Source: Parafrigoribacterium_A soli
GTDB taxonomy: Bacteria; Actinomycetota; Actinomycetes; Actinomycetales; Microbacteriaceae
Assembly: GCF_040227235.1 (NCBI RefSeq)
Contig: NZ_JBELNZ010000004.1
Span: forward strand, 248,001 to 312,000
Reading direction: 5' to 3'
Length of the DNA: 64,000 bases
The position numbers and the translations under genes were made by a program. Under the pieces are notes generated by a model. The model had not been told where the DNA came from. It was given only the letters and a program-made list of their open reading frames with translations, and did not search any database. Below, piece by piece: positions 8,626 through 17,561 of this stretch (position 1 is the first letter of the stretch; every line of letters begins with the position of its first letter).

Positions 8626-9501
8626 TCAGTGGGCTGCGCGGTGCGAGCGGAGCGCACCGCGGATGGCGGCCATGACGACCTCTGACTGGAACATGACCTG
8701 CCGATAGTTGAAGCGCAGAACGATGTAGCCGCGCGCAGCAAGCGCCGCGTCGCGATCGTAGTCGCGCTTCTGGTCGCTGTCGGATGCGTGGCCCTTGTGA
8801 CCATCCGTCTCGACCACGACGCACCCTTCGAGCACGAAGTCGACGGTGCCGATGCCGGGAAAGTGCACCTGCGGAACGCAGCGCACACCGGCGTCGAGGC
8901 AGAGGAGCCGCACGATGGTTTCGATGCCGGACATGCATCGAGAGTCGATCTCATCCCGCAACGCCGCGTATTTCGCCGGGACTGCGGCAAAAATGCGGTC
9001 AAGATCTGCGGGCGAAATCACCCTCTCGTGGAGTGCGCTGTCGAGAGCCGCAACAGCGACCACGCGCGGCTGACACCGGATGATGTGGGCCAGCGAGTCG
9101 GCACGGCCGACGCTGTGAAGGCGCGCGGTGGCGGGCTCGATGAGTGGCGACCAATGGAGTTCGCAGCCGTCGCGATTGTCCACAGTGAGGCGGACGAATC
9201 GGTCGTGGGGGCTGCGCATTCTCGATGCCTCGCGCGCCATCGCCACGTGAGTGAACGGTTGGTCGGGTACCCAGATGCCGTACAGATCGGCGGCGGAGAT
9301 GCACGTGACCAGGCCGCCGATGCGCACAGCTTCCAGGATGGCGCGCTCGGTGTCGGGCAGCGCGTAGCGATCACGCCTCGCTCGAAGAAGCTGGCCGGAT
9401 CGAACGGCGACGGTGAGGTCAGCGGGCGTCATGCCGCGACGCAGTAGCTGTCGTCGAGTTGTGATGCGGGTGCCCATTGGGAAGGCGCGGTTCACGTCCA
9501 T
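8626..9501 (-). CDS. AbiEi-type N-terminal domain plus DUF559-like (Vsr-fold) nuclease domain protein
   Basis: The protein is about 291 aa. The N-terminus has TTRRQLLRRGMTPADLTVAV, the winged-helix start seen in AbiEi-like antitoxin-domain proteins. The C-terminus has VDFVLEGCVVVETDGHKGH, then RDYDRDAALAARGYIVLRFN and YRQVMFQ, which matches the DUF559/Vsr restriction-endonuclease-like core (Asp, Glu/Asp, conserved Arg). Such proteins are common in Microbacteriaceae with no confirmed function. No partner toxin gene is adjacent. The start could be the ATG at 9501 or 9477; neither has a strong ribosome site. The gene is enclosed by copies of the GCATAACTC repeat. Confidence 0.75.
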   Translation of the reverse strand: MDVNRAFPMGTRITTRRQLLRRGMTPADLTVAVRSGQLLRARRDRYALPDTERAILEAVRIGGLVTCISAADLYGIWVPDQPFTHVAMAREASRMRSPHDRFVRLTVDNRDGCELHWSPLIEPATARLHSVGRADSLAHIIRCQPRVVAVAALDSALHERVISPADLDRIFAAVPAKYAALRDEIDSRCMSGIETIVRLLCLDAGVRCVPQVHFPGIGTVDFVLEGCVVVETDGHKGHASDSDQKRDYDRDAALAARGYIVLRFNYRQVMFQSEVVMAAIRGALRSHRAAH

Positions 9502-9582
9502 CGCACGAGTGTGGAGGCCGTCGCGCACCCAGCTGGGGTCGTCTCGGAGATCTGTGGAGACATCCGGGCGAGTGCTTCTTGT

Positions 9583-9828
9583 GCATAACTCCTGCACGTG
9601 ACGCGAAGCGTCGCGAGGTCGACGTGGCGGGTCGCGCGTGCCGAAGGCAGCATCCGCGGCATAACTCCTGCAATTCGCGGTGGTGCGAGAGGGCATGCAG
9701 GTGACATGCGCGGGTGTTCCTGCGTCTCGCGACCATCTGCCTGAGTTACGCAACGGCGGGGGGAGGGGATGACGAGCGAGTGTGCTGCGCGGGACGGGGT
9801 TGCTGGCTCAGATTGCCTGAGTTACGAA
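9583..9828. repeat. Cluster of four GCATAACTC-type half sites upstream of the DUF559-like gene
   Basis: Half sites are GCATAACTCCTGCA at 9583 and 9659, and the inverted TGCCTGAGTTACGC at 9739 and TGCCTGAGTTACG at 9814. The 9659-9752 pair forms one complete 94-bp element. The stretch 9502-9945 otherwise holds nothing I recognise as a gene. Confidence 0.8.
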
Positions 9829-9950
9829 AAGAGAGAGGGAAGAGGGTTCCCGCCACGAGTGCTCTTGCGCCGTCAGATGAGCCGCCGCGACCACTTGTGT
9901 GACGGCGGAATACTGCGGGCCATGGCGCGTTGATACACTCGTAAGGCAAG

Positions 9951-10103
9951 AACGTGCTCCGGGGTCGGTGAAAATCCGAACCGGCGGTGATAGTCCGCGA
10001 CCCGCATCCTGACGAAAGCCAGGGTGTGGTTGAGCCGGTGAAATTCCGGCACCGACGGTTATGAGATCGCAAGGTCTCTCAGTCCGGATGGAAGGAAGCA
10101 CGC
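9951..10103 (+). ncRNA. FMN riboswitch (RFN element)
   Basis: The conserved RFN elements appear in order: GTGCTCCGGGGTCGGTGAAA, then AACCGGCGGT and AGTCCGCGACCC, then GCCGGTGAAATTCCGGCACC and GACGGTTA, then AGTCCGGATGGAAGGAAGCA pairing with the 5' strand. It lies about 100 nt before ribD and senses FMN to switch off the rib operon. The 10104-10202 leader has further GC-rich self-complementary segments that could be the expression platform. A plausible -10 (TACACT) sits at 9934-9939. Confidence 0.97.
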
Positions 10104-10202
10104 GCGGAAGTGGCGCCTCTGGCACCGGTTCCGCGGGTTCGCGCACCCGACGTGGTGCACGTTCCCCCCGGAGTTCGTCTCGATTAGGGACGGAGGAACC
10201 GG

Positions 10203-11297
10203 ATGACCGACGCAGGCATGACTGCCGGCCTCAGCGGAACGCCGCGCCCTCGCGTCGAGTCGGCGATGCGCTACGCCCTCAACCTCGCCGGCCGCGGACC
10301 CGTCTACGGAGTCAACCCGCAGGTCGGCTGCGTGATCCTGTCGCCCGACGGCACAATCCTCGCCGAGGGGTGGCACCGGGGCGCAGGCACCGCGCACGCC
10401 GAGGTCGATGCGCTCTCGAAGCTCGCTCCCGGTGCGGCACGCGGCGCGATCGCCGTCGTCACCCTCGAACCCTGCAATCACACCGGGCGCACCGGCCCGT
10501 GCAGCGAAGCGCTCATCGCGGCGGGCGTCGCGCAGGTCGCATACGCCGTCAGTGATCCGAATCCTCGGGCGAGCGGCGGCGCCGAACGGCTGCGCGCCGC
10601 GGGGGTCGAGGTGGAGGGCGGCGTGCTGGCCGACGAGGTGTCTGAGGTTATGCACCCCTGGCTCGCCGCAACCCGACTCGGCCGCCCCTACGTGACCCTC
10701 AAGTGGGCATCCAGCCTTGATGGCCGCGTCGCCGCGGCGGACGGCACCAGCCAGTGGATCACCGGCTCCGAAGCGCGCCGAGACGTGCACGCGCGACGTG
10801 CTGCCGCCGATGCGATCGTTATCGGCACCGGCACCGTGCTCGCCGATGACCCCTCGCTCACCGCGCGCGACGATGCCGGCGAGTTGCTGCCGCACCAGCC
10901 GACCCCCGTCGTGATCGGTGAGCGCGAGCTGCCACGGAACGCGCGGCTGTTCGACCACCCCGAACCGGTCATCGTGACTGGAAGCCGGGATCTGCGTGCC
11001 GTGCTCGAGCGACTGTTCGCTCGCGACATCCGTCACGTCTTCGTCGAGGGCGGCCCCACTCTCGCGAGCGCTTTTGTGGCCGCAGGCCTCGTCGACGAGT
11101 ACCTCGTGTACCTCGCGCCCGCACTGCTCGGCGGCGACCGCGCGGCGCTCACGGATGTCGGGGTCGCCACGATTGCCGACGCCAGGCGCCTGAGAATCCA
11201 GTCCATCGATCGCATCGGCGAGGACGTACGGATCGTCGCACGGCCCGAAGCCAGCTCGCCCGCGAGCACCAGCAATACCCTGCAAGAGGAGAAGTAA
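10203..11297 (+). CDS. ribD: Bifunctional diaminohydroxyphosphoribosylaminopyrimidine deaminase / 5-amino-6-(5-phosphoribosylamino)uracil reductase
   Basis: This 364-aa enzyme performs the second and third steps of the pyrimidine branch of riboflavin synthesis. The N-terminal deaminase domain has zinc motifs GTAHAEVDAL and EPCNHTGRTGPC. The C-terminal NADPH-dependent reductase domain (from about residue 150) has VTLKWASSLDGRVA, SQWITG and VEGGPTLASAFVAAGLVDEY. GGAGG lies just before the ATG. It heads the riboswitch-controlled rib operon, with ribE starting 2 nt after its stop. Confidence 0.96.
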   Translation: MTDAGMTAGLSGTPRPRVESAMRYALNLAGRGPVYGVNPQVGCVILSPDGTILAEGWHRGAGTAHAEVDALSKLAPGAARGAIAVVTLEPCNHTGRTGPCSEALIAAGVAQVAYAVSDPNPRASGGAERLRAAGVEVEGGVLADEVSEVMHPWLAATRLGRPYVTLKWASSLDGRVAAADGTSQWITGSEARRDVHARRAAADAIVIGTGTVLADDPSLTARDDAGELLPHQPTPVVIGERELPRNARLFDHPEPVIVTGSRDLRAVLERLFARDIRHVFVEGGPTLASAFVAAGLVDEYLVYLAPALLGGDRAALTDVGVATIADARRLRIQSIDRIGEDVRIVARPEASSPASTSNTLQEEK

Positions 11298-11299
11298 CC

Positions 11300-11953
11300 A
11301 TGTTCACCGGAATCATCGAAGAACTCGGCGAGGTGGTCGACTGGCAGCTGTCGGGCGACGCGGCCCGCCTCACGGTGCGTGCACCGCTCGCCGCATCCGA
11401 TGCGTCGCATGGCGACTCGATCTCGGTGAGCGGCGTCTGCCTCACGGTCGTCGACCAGGGGCCCGACTGGTTCACCGCGGATGTCATGGGCGAAACGATC
11501 GCCATGAGCACCCTGAAGACGCCGGCACCCGGCGACCGCGTCAACCTGGAGCGCGCCGCAGCGCTCGGCGACCGCCTCGGCGGCCACATCGTGCAGGGTC
11601 ACATCGACGGCACCAGCACCCTGCTCTCCATCGCCGAGGGGAGTGCCTGGCGCGTGCTTCGATTCAGCCTTGACGAGGAGCTCGCGGGCCTCGTGGCCCG
11701 CAAGGGATCGATCGCGGTGGACGGTGTCTCGCTCACCGTGAGTGCCGTGAGTGAGCCGGATGCCGCATCCGCCTGGTTCGAGGTATCGCTGATTCCCGAG
11801 ACCCTCAGTGCCACCACGCTCGGCGCCGCTGCCGTGGGCGACGCCGTGAACATCGAGACGGACATCCTCGCGCGCCAGGTGGAGCGCATGCTCGCGATCC
11901 AGTCGGCCGAGCAGACACGGTCGCGGAGCGCCAACGAAAGGAGCGAGCAATGA
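11300..11953 (+). CDS. ribE: Riboflavin synthase, alpha subunit
   Basis: This 217-aa enzyme dismutates two 6,7-dimethyl-8-ribityllumazine molecules to riboflavin. It begins with the canonical MFTGIIEELG and contains two lumazine-binding repeats, the first with DSISVSGVCLTVV and GHIVQGHIDG, the second with GSIAVDGVSLTVSAVSE and VNIETDILARQVERML. The tail is Arg/Ser/Glu-rich. The stop overlaps the ribBA start by 4 nt (ATGA). Confidence 0.96.
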   Translation: MFTGIIEELGEVVDWQLSGDAARLTVRAPLAASDASHGDSISVSGVCLTVVDQGPDWFTADVMGETIAMSTLKTPAPGDRVNLERAAALGDRLGGHIVQGHIDGTSTLLSIAEGSAWRVLRFSLDEELAGLVARKGSIAVDGVSLTVSAVSEPDAASAWFEVSLIPETLSATTLGAAAVGDAVNIETDILARQVERMLAIQSAEQTRSRSANERSEQ

Positions 11954-13272
11954 GTCTCGCCAGCATCCCCGAGGCACTCGCCGAACTGCGCAAGGGCAGG
12001 CCCGTGATCGTCGTCGACAACGAGAGCCGCGAGAACGAGGGCGACGTCATCATCAGCGCCCAGCTCGCGAGCCAGGAGTGGATGGCGTGGATGGTGCGCC
12101 ACACCTCCGGCTACATCTGCGCGCCGATGCCGCACCGGCTCGCCGACCGACTCGAGCTGCCCGTGATGGTCGCGAATAATGAGGACCCGCGCGGCACGAA
12201 CTACACGATCTCGGTGGACGCGGCGGACCGACTCAGCACCGGCATCAGCGCCGCCGATCGCGCGCACACCCTGCGCGTGCTCGCCGACCCGGAGTCGGTG
12301 CCGGCGAGCCTGCACCGCCCCGGCCACATCCTGCCGCTTCGCGCGGTGGACGGTGGCGTGCGCGAACGGGACGGCCACACTGAAGCCGCCGTCGACCTCA
12401 TGAAGCTCGCGGGGCTCGTGCCCGTGGGCGCGATCTCGGAGATCGTCGAGGACGACGGAGAGATGATGCGCCTGCCCGCACTGATCAGGTTCGGTGAGCG
12501 CGAGGGCGTGCTTGTGATCACGATCGAGGCGCTGATCCAGTTTCTGAACGAGCGGCACGGCGACGCGGAGGTGCCGGCGGCCGTGGACATCCAGGAGACC
12601 TCGCGCGTGATCTTCGAGGTCGAGACGACCGTGCCCACAGTGCACGGCGAGTTCCGCTTTCGGGCGTACCGCGACCGGATGACCGGGGCCGACCACCTCG
12701 CGATCATCGCCGGTGAGCCTGCGAATGGGGCGCTCATCCGGGTTCACTCCGAGTGCCTCACGGGCGAGGTCTTCGGCTCGCTCAAGTGCGAGTGCGGGCC
12801 CCAGCTGGATGCGGCTCTCGACGAGATCCAGCGCGAGGGCGGCGTGGTGATCTACATGCGCGGCCATGAGGGTCGCGGCATCGGCCTCATCAACAAGCTC
12901 AAGGCCTACCAGCTGCAGGAACGCGGCCTCGACACCATCGACGCGAACACCGCGCTCGGGTTTCCGGTGGACGGACGCGATTACAGCGCAGCGGTGGCGA
13001 TCCTGGACGACCTCGGCATCTCCGAGGCCCGCGTGATCACGAACAACCCCGAGAAGTTGCGCCAGCTGCGCGACCGCGGCATCACGGTGCTCGAACAGGT
13101 GCCGCTCGTCGTCGGCGTGGGTACGCTGAATGAGCGCTACCTCGAGGCCAAGCGAGACCGGATGGGGCACCTCCTGCCCGACGACGTTGCGCTCGACGAG
13201 GCGGTTGCGGCCGGTCGCGTGGCGCTGGCTCTGGACAGCTACGAACAGACCAAGAGAGAGCAGGAGCTATGA
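11950..13272 (+). CDS. ribBA: Bifunctional 3,4-dihydroxy-2-butanone-4-phosphate synthase / GTP cyclohydrolase II
   Basis: This 440-aa fusion provides both entry points of riboflavin synthesis. Residues about 1-205 are the DHBP synthase, with DNESRENEGDVI, HTSGYIC and RPGHILPLRA. The C-terminal GTP cyclohydrolase II has the zinc Cys set in CLTGEVFGSLKCECGPQL, then GHEGRGIGLINKL and the late TNNPEKLRQL. The gene is translationally coupled on both sides by ATGA overlaps (11950-11953 and 13269-13272). Confidence 0.97.
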   Translation: MSLASIPEALAELRKGRPVIVVDNESRENEGDVIISAQLASQEWMAWMVRHTSGYICAPMPHRLADRLELPVMVANNEDPRGTNYTISVDAADRLSTGISAADRAHTLRVLADPESVPASLHRPGHILPLRAVDGGVRERDGHTEAAVDLMKLAGLVPVGAISEIVEDDGEMMRLPALIRFGEREGVLVITIEALIQFLNERHGDAEVPAAVDIQETSRVIFEVETTVPTVHGEFRFRAYRDRMTGADHLAIIAGEPANGALIRVHSECLTGEVFGSLKCECGPQLDAALDEIQREGGVVIYMRGHEGRGIGLINKLKAYQLQERGLDTIDANTALGFPVDGRDYSAAVAILDDLGISEARVITNNPEKLRQLRDRGITVLEQVPLVVGVGTLNERYLEAKRDRMGHLLPDDVALDEAVAAGRVALALDSYEQTKREQEL

Positions 13273-13739
13273 GCGGCGAAGGCGCACCGACAACCACGAC
13301 GGATGGCACGGGCCTCAGCATCACGATCGTCGCCGGCACATGGCATGAACGCATCAGCGACGGCCTGCTCGCGGGCGCGAAGCGGGTGCTCGACGCCTCG
13401 GGCGCTCGGGTGACCGTGCTCCGCGTTCCCGGCAGCTTCGAGCTGCCGATCGTGAGCAAGGCCGCGCTAGAACGCGGGGCGGATGCGGTGGTCGCCCTCG
13501 GCGTGATCATCCGTGGCGGCACCCCACACTTCGATTTCGTCTCCAACGCAGCGACCGACGGACTCGTGCGCGTCGCGCTCGACACGGGCAAGCCGGTCGG
13601 CTTCGGCGTGCTCACCCTCGACGACGAGCAGCAGGGGCTGGATCGCGCGGGCCTTCCTGGCTCGAAGGAAGACAAGGGCGCCGAGGCCGCTGAGGCGGCG
13701 CTGGCGACGGCGCGGCTGCTGCAGTCGCTGCGCGCCTAA
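13269..13739 (+). CDS. ribH: 6,7-dimethyl-8-ribityllumazine synthase
   Basis: This 156-aa subunit forms the icosahedral or pentameric lumazine synthase that condenses DHBP with the pyrimidine intermediate. Motifs are ITIVAGTWHERISDGL, the substrate loop VPGSFELP and GVIIRGGTPHFDFVS containing the catalytic His region, followed by FGVLTLDDEQQGLDRAG. It is the last gene of the rib operon and starts inside the ribBA stop (ATGA). Confidence 0.96.
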   Translation: MSGEGAPTTTTDGTGLSITIVAGTWHERISDGLLAGAKRVLDASGARVTVLRVPGSFELPIVSKAALERGADAVVALGVIIRGGTPHFDFVSNAATDGLVRVALDTGKPVGFGVLTLDDEQQGLDRAGLPGSKEDKGAEAAEAALATARLLQSLRA

Positions 13740-13760
13740 CCGCAGGTCGAAACACCCCGC

Positions 13761-13873
13761 CGGTTGAGTAGCGAGCGCGGTACGAGCACGCGTATCGACA
13801 CCTGCTCGACCGACGAAACACCCGCACGCCGCTGAAACGCGTGCCGCATCCCTTCGACAAGCTCAGGGAACGA
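13761..13873. repeat. Dispersed intergenic repeats between ribH and mvaS
   Basis: Two known-looking repeat types lie side by side in the gap between convergent genes. CGGTTGAGTAGCGAGCGCGG followed by CGCGTATCGACA (13761-13800) resembles the GTCTCGATACGC/CTACTCGACC type also seen at about 61900 and 63474. CCCTTCGACAAGCTCAGGGA (13851-13870) is the type listed at 130. No gene is seen here. Confidence 0.6.
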
Positions 13874-13882
13874 AAGAACGCG

Positions 13883-15370
13883 CTACTCCGCGAAGCGGTA
13901 GTACTCGATGCCGAGGTCGTGGAAGTCCGGCCCGTCCTGGCGACCGACGTGGTCCACCACGAACTCGCCGTGCACGGGAACGGCCTCGACCTCCGAGGTG
14001 CGTCCCTCGTGCAGCGCGAGGTACTGCGCCTCGGTGAGATCCGTCGGACCCTCGAGCGCCGCCGCGAAGTTGATGCGCGAGGCGGCATCCTTCCAGTTTT
14101 GGCCCACGCGCATGGGCAGCGCCTCCGCGGCGTCGCCGCTGCCGTAGCCGAGTGCGAGCCATTCCTGGCCCGCGATGTCGAGGTCGTCATCCGCGGCCTG
14201 GCGGAGCCCCGATGCGATCCAGGCCGGCAGTGCCGCCGTGTAGAGGTTGCCGAGGTCGCGCATGGCCTCCGAGCCGAGCCCGAGCTTGCCGTCGACGAGC
14301 GACGTCCACACCTCGGTCTTGCGCAGGTACTGGCGCAGCGCCTTCGACAGCGGGAACACATCCTCGGTGTCCTCACCGATCGTGACACCGTGGCCGCGGA
14401 AGGGTGAGGGTGCCGTGAGCTCCGCGAGGAGCGCGTCGGCATCGATGCCCGCCTCGACGCAGTAGCCGCGCAGCTGTTCCCGACCGGCATCGTCGGCGGC
14501 GAGCGCGAACAGGTACGACATCACCCAGCCGGTGGCGGGCATCCGGTGGTACGGGCGGTGGAGGAAGGCGAAGTCGACGTCGGCGAAGTAGTCGACCTGG
14601 CGGTAGTCGCCGCCGCGGCGGGCGACGCGCTTGTCGAGCATCGCGGCCATCGCGTGATGGGTGGCGTCGATGTAGCAACTCGTGGAGTAGCGGCCGTTGA
14701 AGACCGGCAGGTCCTGGATCTGGCCGTCGTCGCGCGGCGGCTGGTGAAAGCGCGCGAAGGGCTTGCGGAAGTCGACCGTGCGGTACTCCGAGTCACTTCC
14801 GGATGCCGCCAGGTCGATCTCGAGCAGCGTCGCGTCACCGTCGACGAGCATCGCCACGGCGCCGGCGCCCTGGGTCGGTTCTCCGCTCGAGCCGATGGCG
14901 TACTCGGCGATGTCGGCGCACACGACGATGGCCAGGCGGCCGGCACCGTCGGCGGAGAGGTAGCGCAGCGCCGCCTTGAGGCCGTAGACGCCACCGAGGC
15001 AGGCGTGCTTGAACTCGGGAACCTCGCAGTCCCTCGCGAGCTCCGGACGGCCCTGTGCCACGAGCGCGTCGTTGATCATGCCCTTGACGATGATGGCGCC
15101 GGCCGAGTTGTCGCTGCTCGATTCGGTGCCGAGCGCGAGCATGCCCACCCTCGACGGATCGATGTCGTAGTCGCGCAGCAGGCGCCACACCGCGTTGGCC
15201 GCGAGCGTGTAGACGCTCTGGCCAGGGCCGCGCATTCGGAATGACCGCCCGACAACCCCCTGAACGCGCCCCCAGGAGTCGTCGTTCCATTCGGCCCAGT
15301 CTTCGAGCCGAACCCGATAGTGAGGCAGGTAGAGGGACAGGCCACTAATTCCAGGCACCAGTATTCGCAC
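13883..15370 (-). CDS. mvaS: Hydroxymethylglutaryl-CoA synthase
   Basis: This thiolase-fold enzyme condenses acetyl-CoA with acetoacetyl-CoA in the mevalonate pathway. At about 495 aa it is longer than the roughly 390-aa Gram-positive coccus enzymes. The N-terminus is ILVPGISGLSLYLPHYRV. The catalytic Cys is in FKHACLGGVYGLKAAL, and the thiolase-type His region is in FAFLHRPYHRMPATGW. The GTG at 15370 is chosen because the homologous region begins at once; the longer open frame reaches 15484. The gene is divergent from mvaD across about 150 bp, suggesting a shared control region. Confidence 0.92.
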   Translation of the reverse strand: MRILVPGISGLSLYLPHYRVRLEDWAEWNDDSWGRVQGVVGRSFRMRGPGQSVYTLAANAVWRLLRDYDIDPSRVGMLALGTESSSDNSAGAIIVKGMINDALVAQGRPELARDCEVPEFKHACLGGVYGLKAALRYLSADGAGRLAIVVCADIAEYAIGSSGEPTQGAGAVAMLVDGDATLLEIDLAASGSDSEYRTVDFRKPFARFHQPPRDDGQIQDLPVFNGRYSTSCYIDATHHAMAAMLDKRVARRGGDYRQVDYFADVDFAFLHRPYHRMPATGWVMSYLFALAADDAGREQLRGYCVEAGIDADALLAELTAPSPFRGHGVTIGEDTEDVFPLSKALRQYLRKTEVWTSLVDGKLGLGSEAMRDLGNLYTAALPAWIASGLRQAADDDLDIAGQEWLALGYGSGDAAEALPMRVGQNWKDAASRINFAAALEGPTDLTEAQYLALHEGRTSEVEAVPVHGEFVVDHVGRQDGPDFHDLGIEYYRFAE

Positions 15371-15519
15371 TCTCGTTCGTGTTTCGGCCGCAACTGGGTC
15401 CCAGGTGCGAGACGATTTTAGCAAAGCCGGTAGTGAGCGCGCACACAGCGGATGCCCAGCCAGGAGCCCGCAGGTACGGCCCACCCCGCTAAAATGTGGG
15501 GAACGCGATCGGAGCAGCA

Positions 15520-16512
15520 GTGGACGAAACCCTCCGCGACGGCCGCACCGCGGCGGCTCGTGCGCACAGCAATATCGCTCTCATCAAGTACTGGGGCAAG
15601 CGCGATGCGGCGTTGAACATTCCGGCGGTCGGGTCGATCTCCGTGACGCTCGATGCCCTCTCGACCGAGACCATGGTGAGCTTCGACGACGGCCTCGCGA
15701 GCGACGAACTGCTTCTGGCGGGCGCGCCTGCCGAGGCCACCCGCGTGAGCCGATTCCTCGATGTCGTGCGCGAGCAGGCTGGCACGAGTTCCCGAGCACG
15801 AGTGGAGTCGAGCAACGACTTCCCGACCGGTGCCGGGCTCGCCTCCTCCGCATCCGGATTCGCGGCACTCGCTGTCGCGGCGAGCGCGGCCGCAGGGCTC
15901 CGGCTCGACGAGCTCGAGCTGTCGATCCTCGCCAGGCGCGGCTCGGGCTCGGCCGCCCGCTCGCTGTTCGGCGGCGTCGTGGAACTGCACGCCGGCATCC
16001 GAGACGACGGCGAAGACGCCTTTGCCGAGCCTCTGCTCTCGCCCACCGACTGGCCGCTCAGCGTGGTCGTGGCGATCACCGACTTCGGTCAGAAGAGCAT
16101 CGATTCCACCGCCGGTATGGGCGGCAGTTCGCTCACCTCGCCGTTCTATCCGGCCTGGGTCGAGACGGCGGAGGTCGACCTCGCCGGCATGCGTTCGGCC
16201 CTTGCGGCCCGCGACTTCGAGCGAGTCGGCGACCTGACCGAGTACAGCTGCCTCAAGCTGCACGCGCTCATGCTGTCGACCCGTCCGGCGCTCATCTACT
16301 GGAATGCGGCGACCGTGGCGGGCATCCATGCGGTGCGCGAACTGCGCGGCAGCGGCATCCCGGTCTACTTCACGATCGACGCGGGCCCGCAGCTCAAGGC
16401 GCTCTGCCTGGCCGAGCACGCGGCGACGGTGGCGGATGCGCTGCGAGCGATCTCCGGTGTGCTGGAGACCCGAGTCAGTGGCCTCGGTGACGGCGCGAGG
16501 CTGCTGGCGTGA
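15520..16512 (+). CDS. mvaD: Diphosphomevalonate decarboxylase
   Basis: This 330-aa GHMP-kinase-fold enzyme converts mevalonate diphosphate to isopentenyl diphosphate. Diagnostic segments are AHSNIALIKYWGKRD near the start, the ATP loop SSNDFPTGAGLASSASGFAA split across residues 95-115, and the C-terminal YFTIDAGPQLK. GTG at 15520 has GGAG about 8 nt upstream; a second in-frame GTG at 15496 would add eight residues. Its stop overlaps the next start (GTGA). Confidence 0.94.
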   Translation: MDETLRDGRTAAARAHSNIALIKYWGKRDAALNIPAVGSISVTLDALSTETMVSFDDGLASDELLLAGAPAEATRVSRFLDVVREQAGTSSRARVESSNDFPTGAGLASSASGFAALAVAASAAAGLRLDELELSILARRGSGSAARSLFGGVVELHAGIRDDGEDAFAEPLLSPTDWPLSVVVAITDFGQKSIDSTAGMGGSSLTSPFYPAWVETAEVDLAGMRSALAARDFERVGDLTEYSCLKLHALMLSTRPALIYWNAATVAGIHAVRELRGSGIPVYFTIDAGPQLKALCLAEHAATVADALRAISGVLETRVSGLGDGARLLA

Positions 16513-17561
16513 CGGCGATCACCGCCTCGGCGCCCGGCAAGCTCTTCCTGCTCGGCGAATACGCCGTGCTCGACGGCGCACCCGCGCTGCTGACCGCGGT
16601 GGACCGCCGGGCAACCGTGACGATCGAGCCGACGGATGACGCAGCCTGGCACCTGCACACCCCCGGTCTGAGCGGCGAGGGCTTCACCCTCGGCGCGGGC
16701 GGCGCGCTCCCCAGAGGACTCGGCGAACGCGAGCTCGAGCGACTGCGCGTCTTCGAGGCTGTGCGCACGGTGGTCGCTGAAGCCGCCACACCCGCGCAGG
16801 GCCTCGACATCACCATCGACAGCACCGCGTTCCACCGCGAGGATGGCGCGAAGCTCGGTCTCGGCTCGAGCGCGGCCGTTGCCGTGGCTCTGACCGCCGC
16901 CCTCTCCGCAGCGCACTCCCTGCCTCTCGACCGCGAGAGCATTTTCGCCCGAGCCCTCAGCGCCCATCGCGCCGCCCAGGGCGGAACGGGCAGCGGCGGC
17001 GACGTGGCCACGAGCACCTTCGGCGGACTCATCAGCTACTCGAAGGGCGCGACGCCGGTCGCCCTCCCATGGCCCAGGGCACTCACGCTCACCGTCGTCG
17101 TCACCGGCGATGGCAGCAGCACCACCGACCTCGTCGCTCGAGTGAGCGCGTACCGCGCCGCCGACCCCGCGGGATGCGGTCGCGACATCGCTGCGCTTTG
17201 CGAACTCGCCCGCGGCGCCGAGGCGGCGCTGGACTCCCCGAGCGACCTCCTGCGGCTCGCCTCCGACTACTTCGACGCGCTCATGACGCTCGACGAGCAT
17301 GCCGGCGCGGGCATCGTGAGCGAACACCACCGGCGCCTGCACTCGCTCTCCGCCGGCCTCGGCGGGGTGTTCAAGACATCCGGAGCGGGCGGCGGCGACG
17401 TCGGACTGCTCTTCACCCCCGAGGGAGAGGTCACGTCAAGGGTTGTCGCGGCTTTTGCCGAAGCGGGTGCCGAGGCCGTACCGTTGGCCTTTGGCGAACG
17501 CGGTCTCGAGCTGGCCGGCGTCGATACAAACACACAGATCGGGAGCGTGACGGCGCGATGA
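16509..17561 (+). CDS. Phosphomevalonate kinase
   Basis: This 350-aa GHMP kinase phosphorylates mevalonate-5-phosphate. It begins TAITASAPGKLFLLGEYAVL, typical of the family. The phosphate loop is KLGLGSSAAVAVALTAAL, followed by GTGSGGDVATSTFGG, and the last motif is KTSGAGGGDVGLLF. The order after mvaD and before HMG-CoA reductase/mevalonate kinase supports the assignment over mevalonate kinase. The start is a GTG inside the mvaD stop and the end overlaps the next ATG (ATGA). Confidence 0.92.
   Translation: MTAITASAPGKLFLLGEYAVLDGAPALLTAVDRRATVTIEPTDDAAWHLHTPGLSGEGFTLGAGGALPRGLGERELERLRVFEAVRTVVAEAATPAQGLDITIDSTAFHREDGAKLGLGSSAAVAVALTAALSAAHSLPLDRESIFARALSAHRAAQGGTGSGGDVATSTFGGLISYSKGATPVALPWPRALTLTVVVTGDGSSTTDLVARVSAYRAADPAGCGRDIAALCELARGAEAALDSPSDLLRLASDYFDALMTLDEHAGAGIVSEHHRRLHSLSAGLGGVFKTSGAGGGDVGLLFTPEGEVTSRVVAAFAEAGAEAVPLAFGERGLELAGVDTNTQIGSVTAR

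Noticed and set aside
8626..9501. DUF559/AbiEi-like gene as half of a type IV toxin-antitoxin system
   Set aside because: No AbiEii-type nucleotidyltransferase toxin gene lies next to it; the C-terminal half is nuclease-like instead.
10059..11285. 408-codon minus-strand frame opposite ribD
   Set aside because: Shadow frame in GC-rich coding DNA; also runs into the FMN riboswitch.
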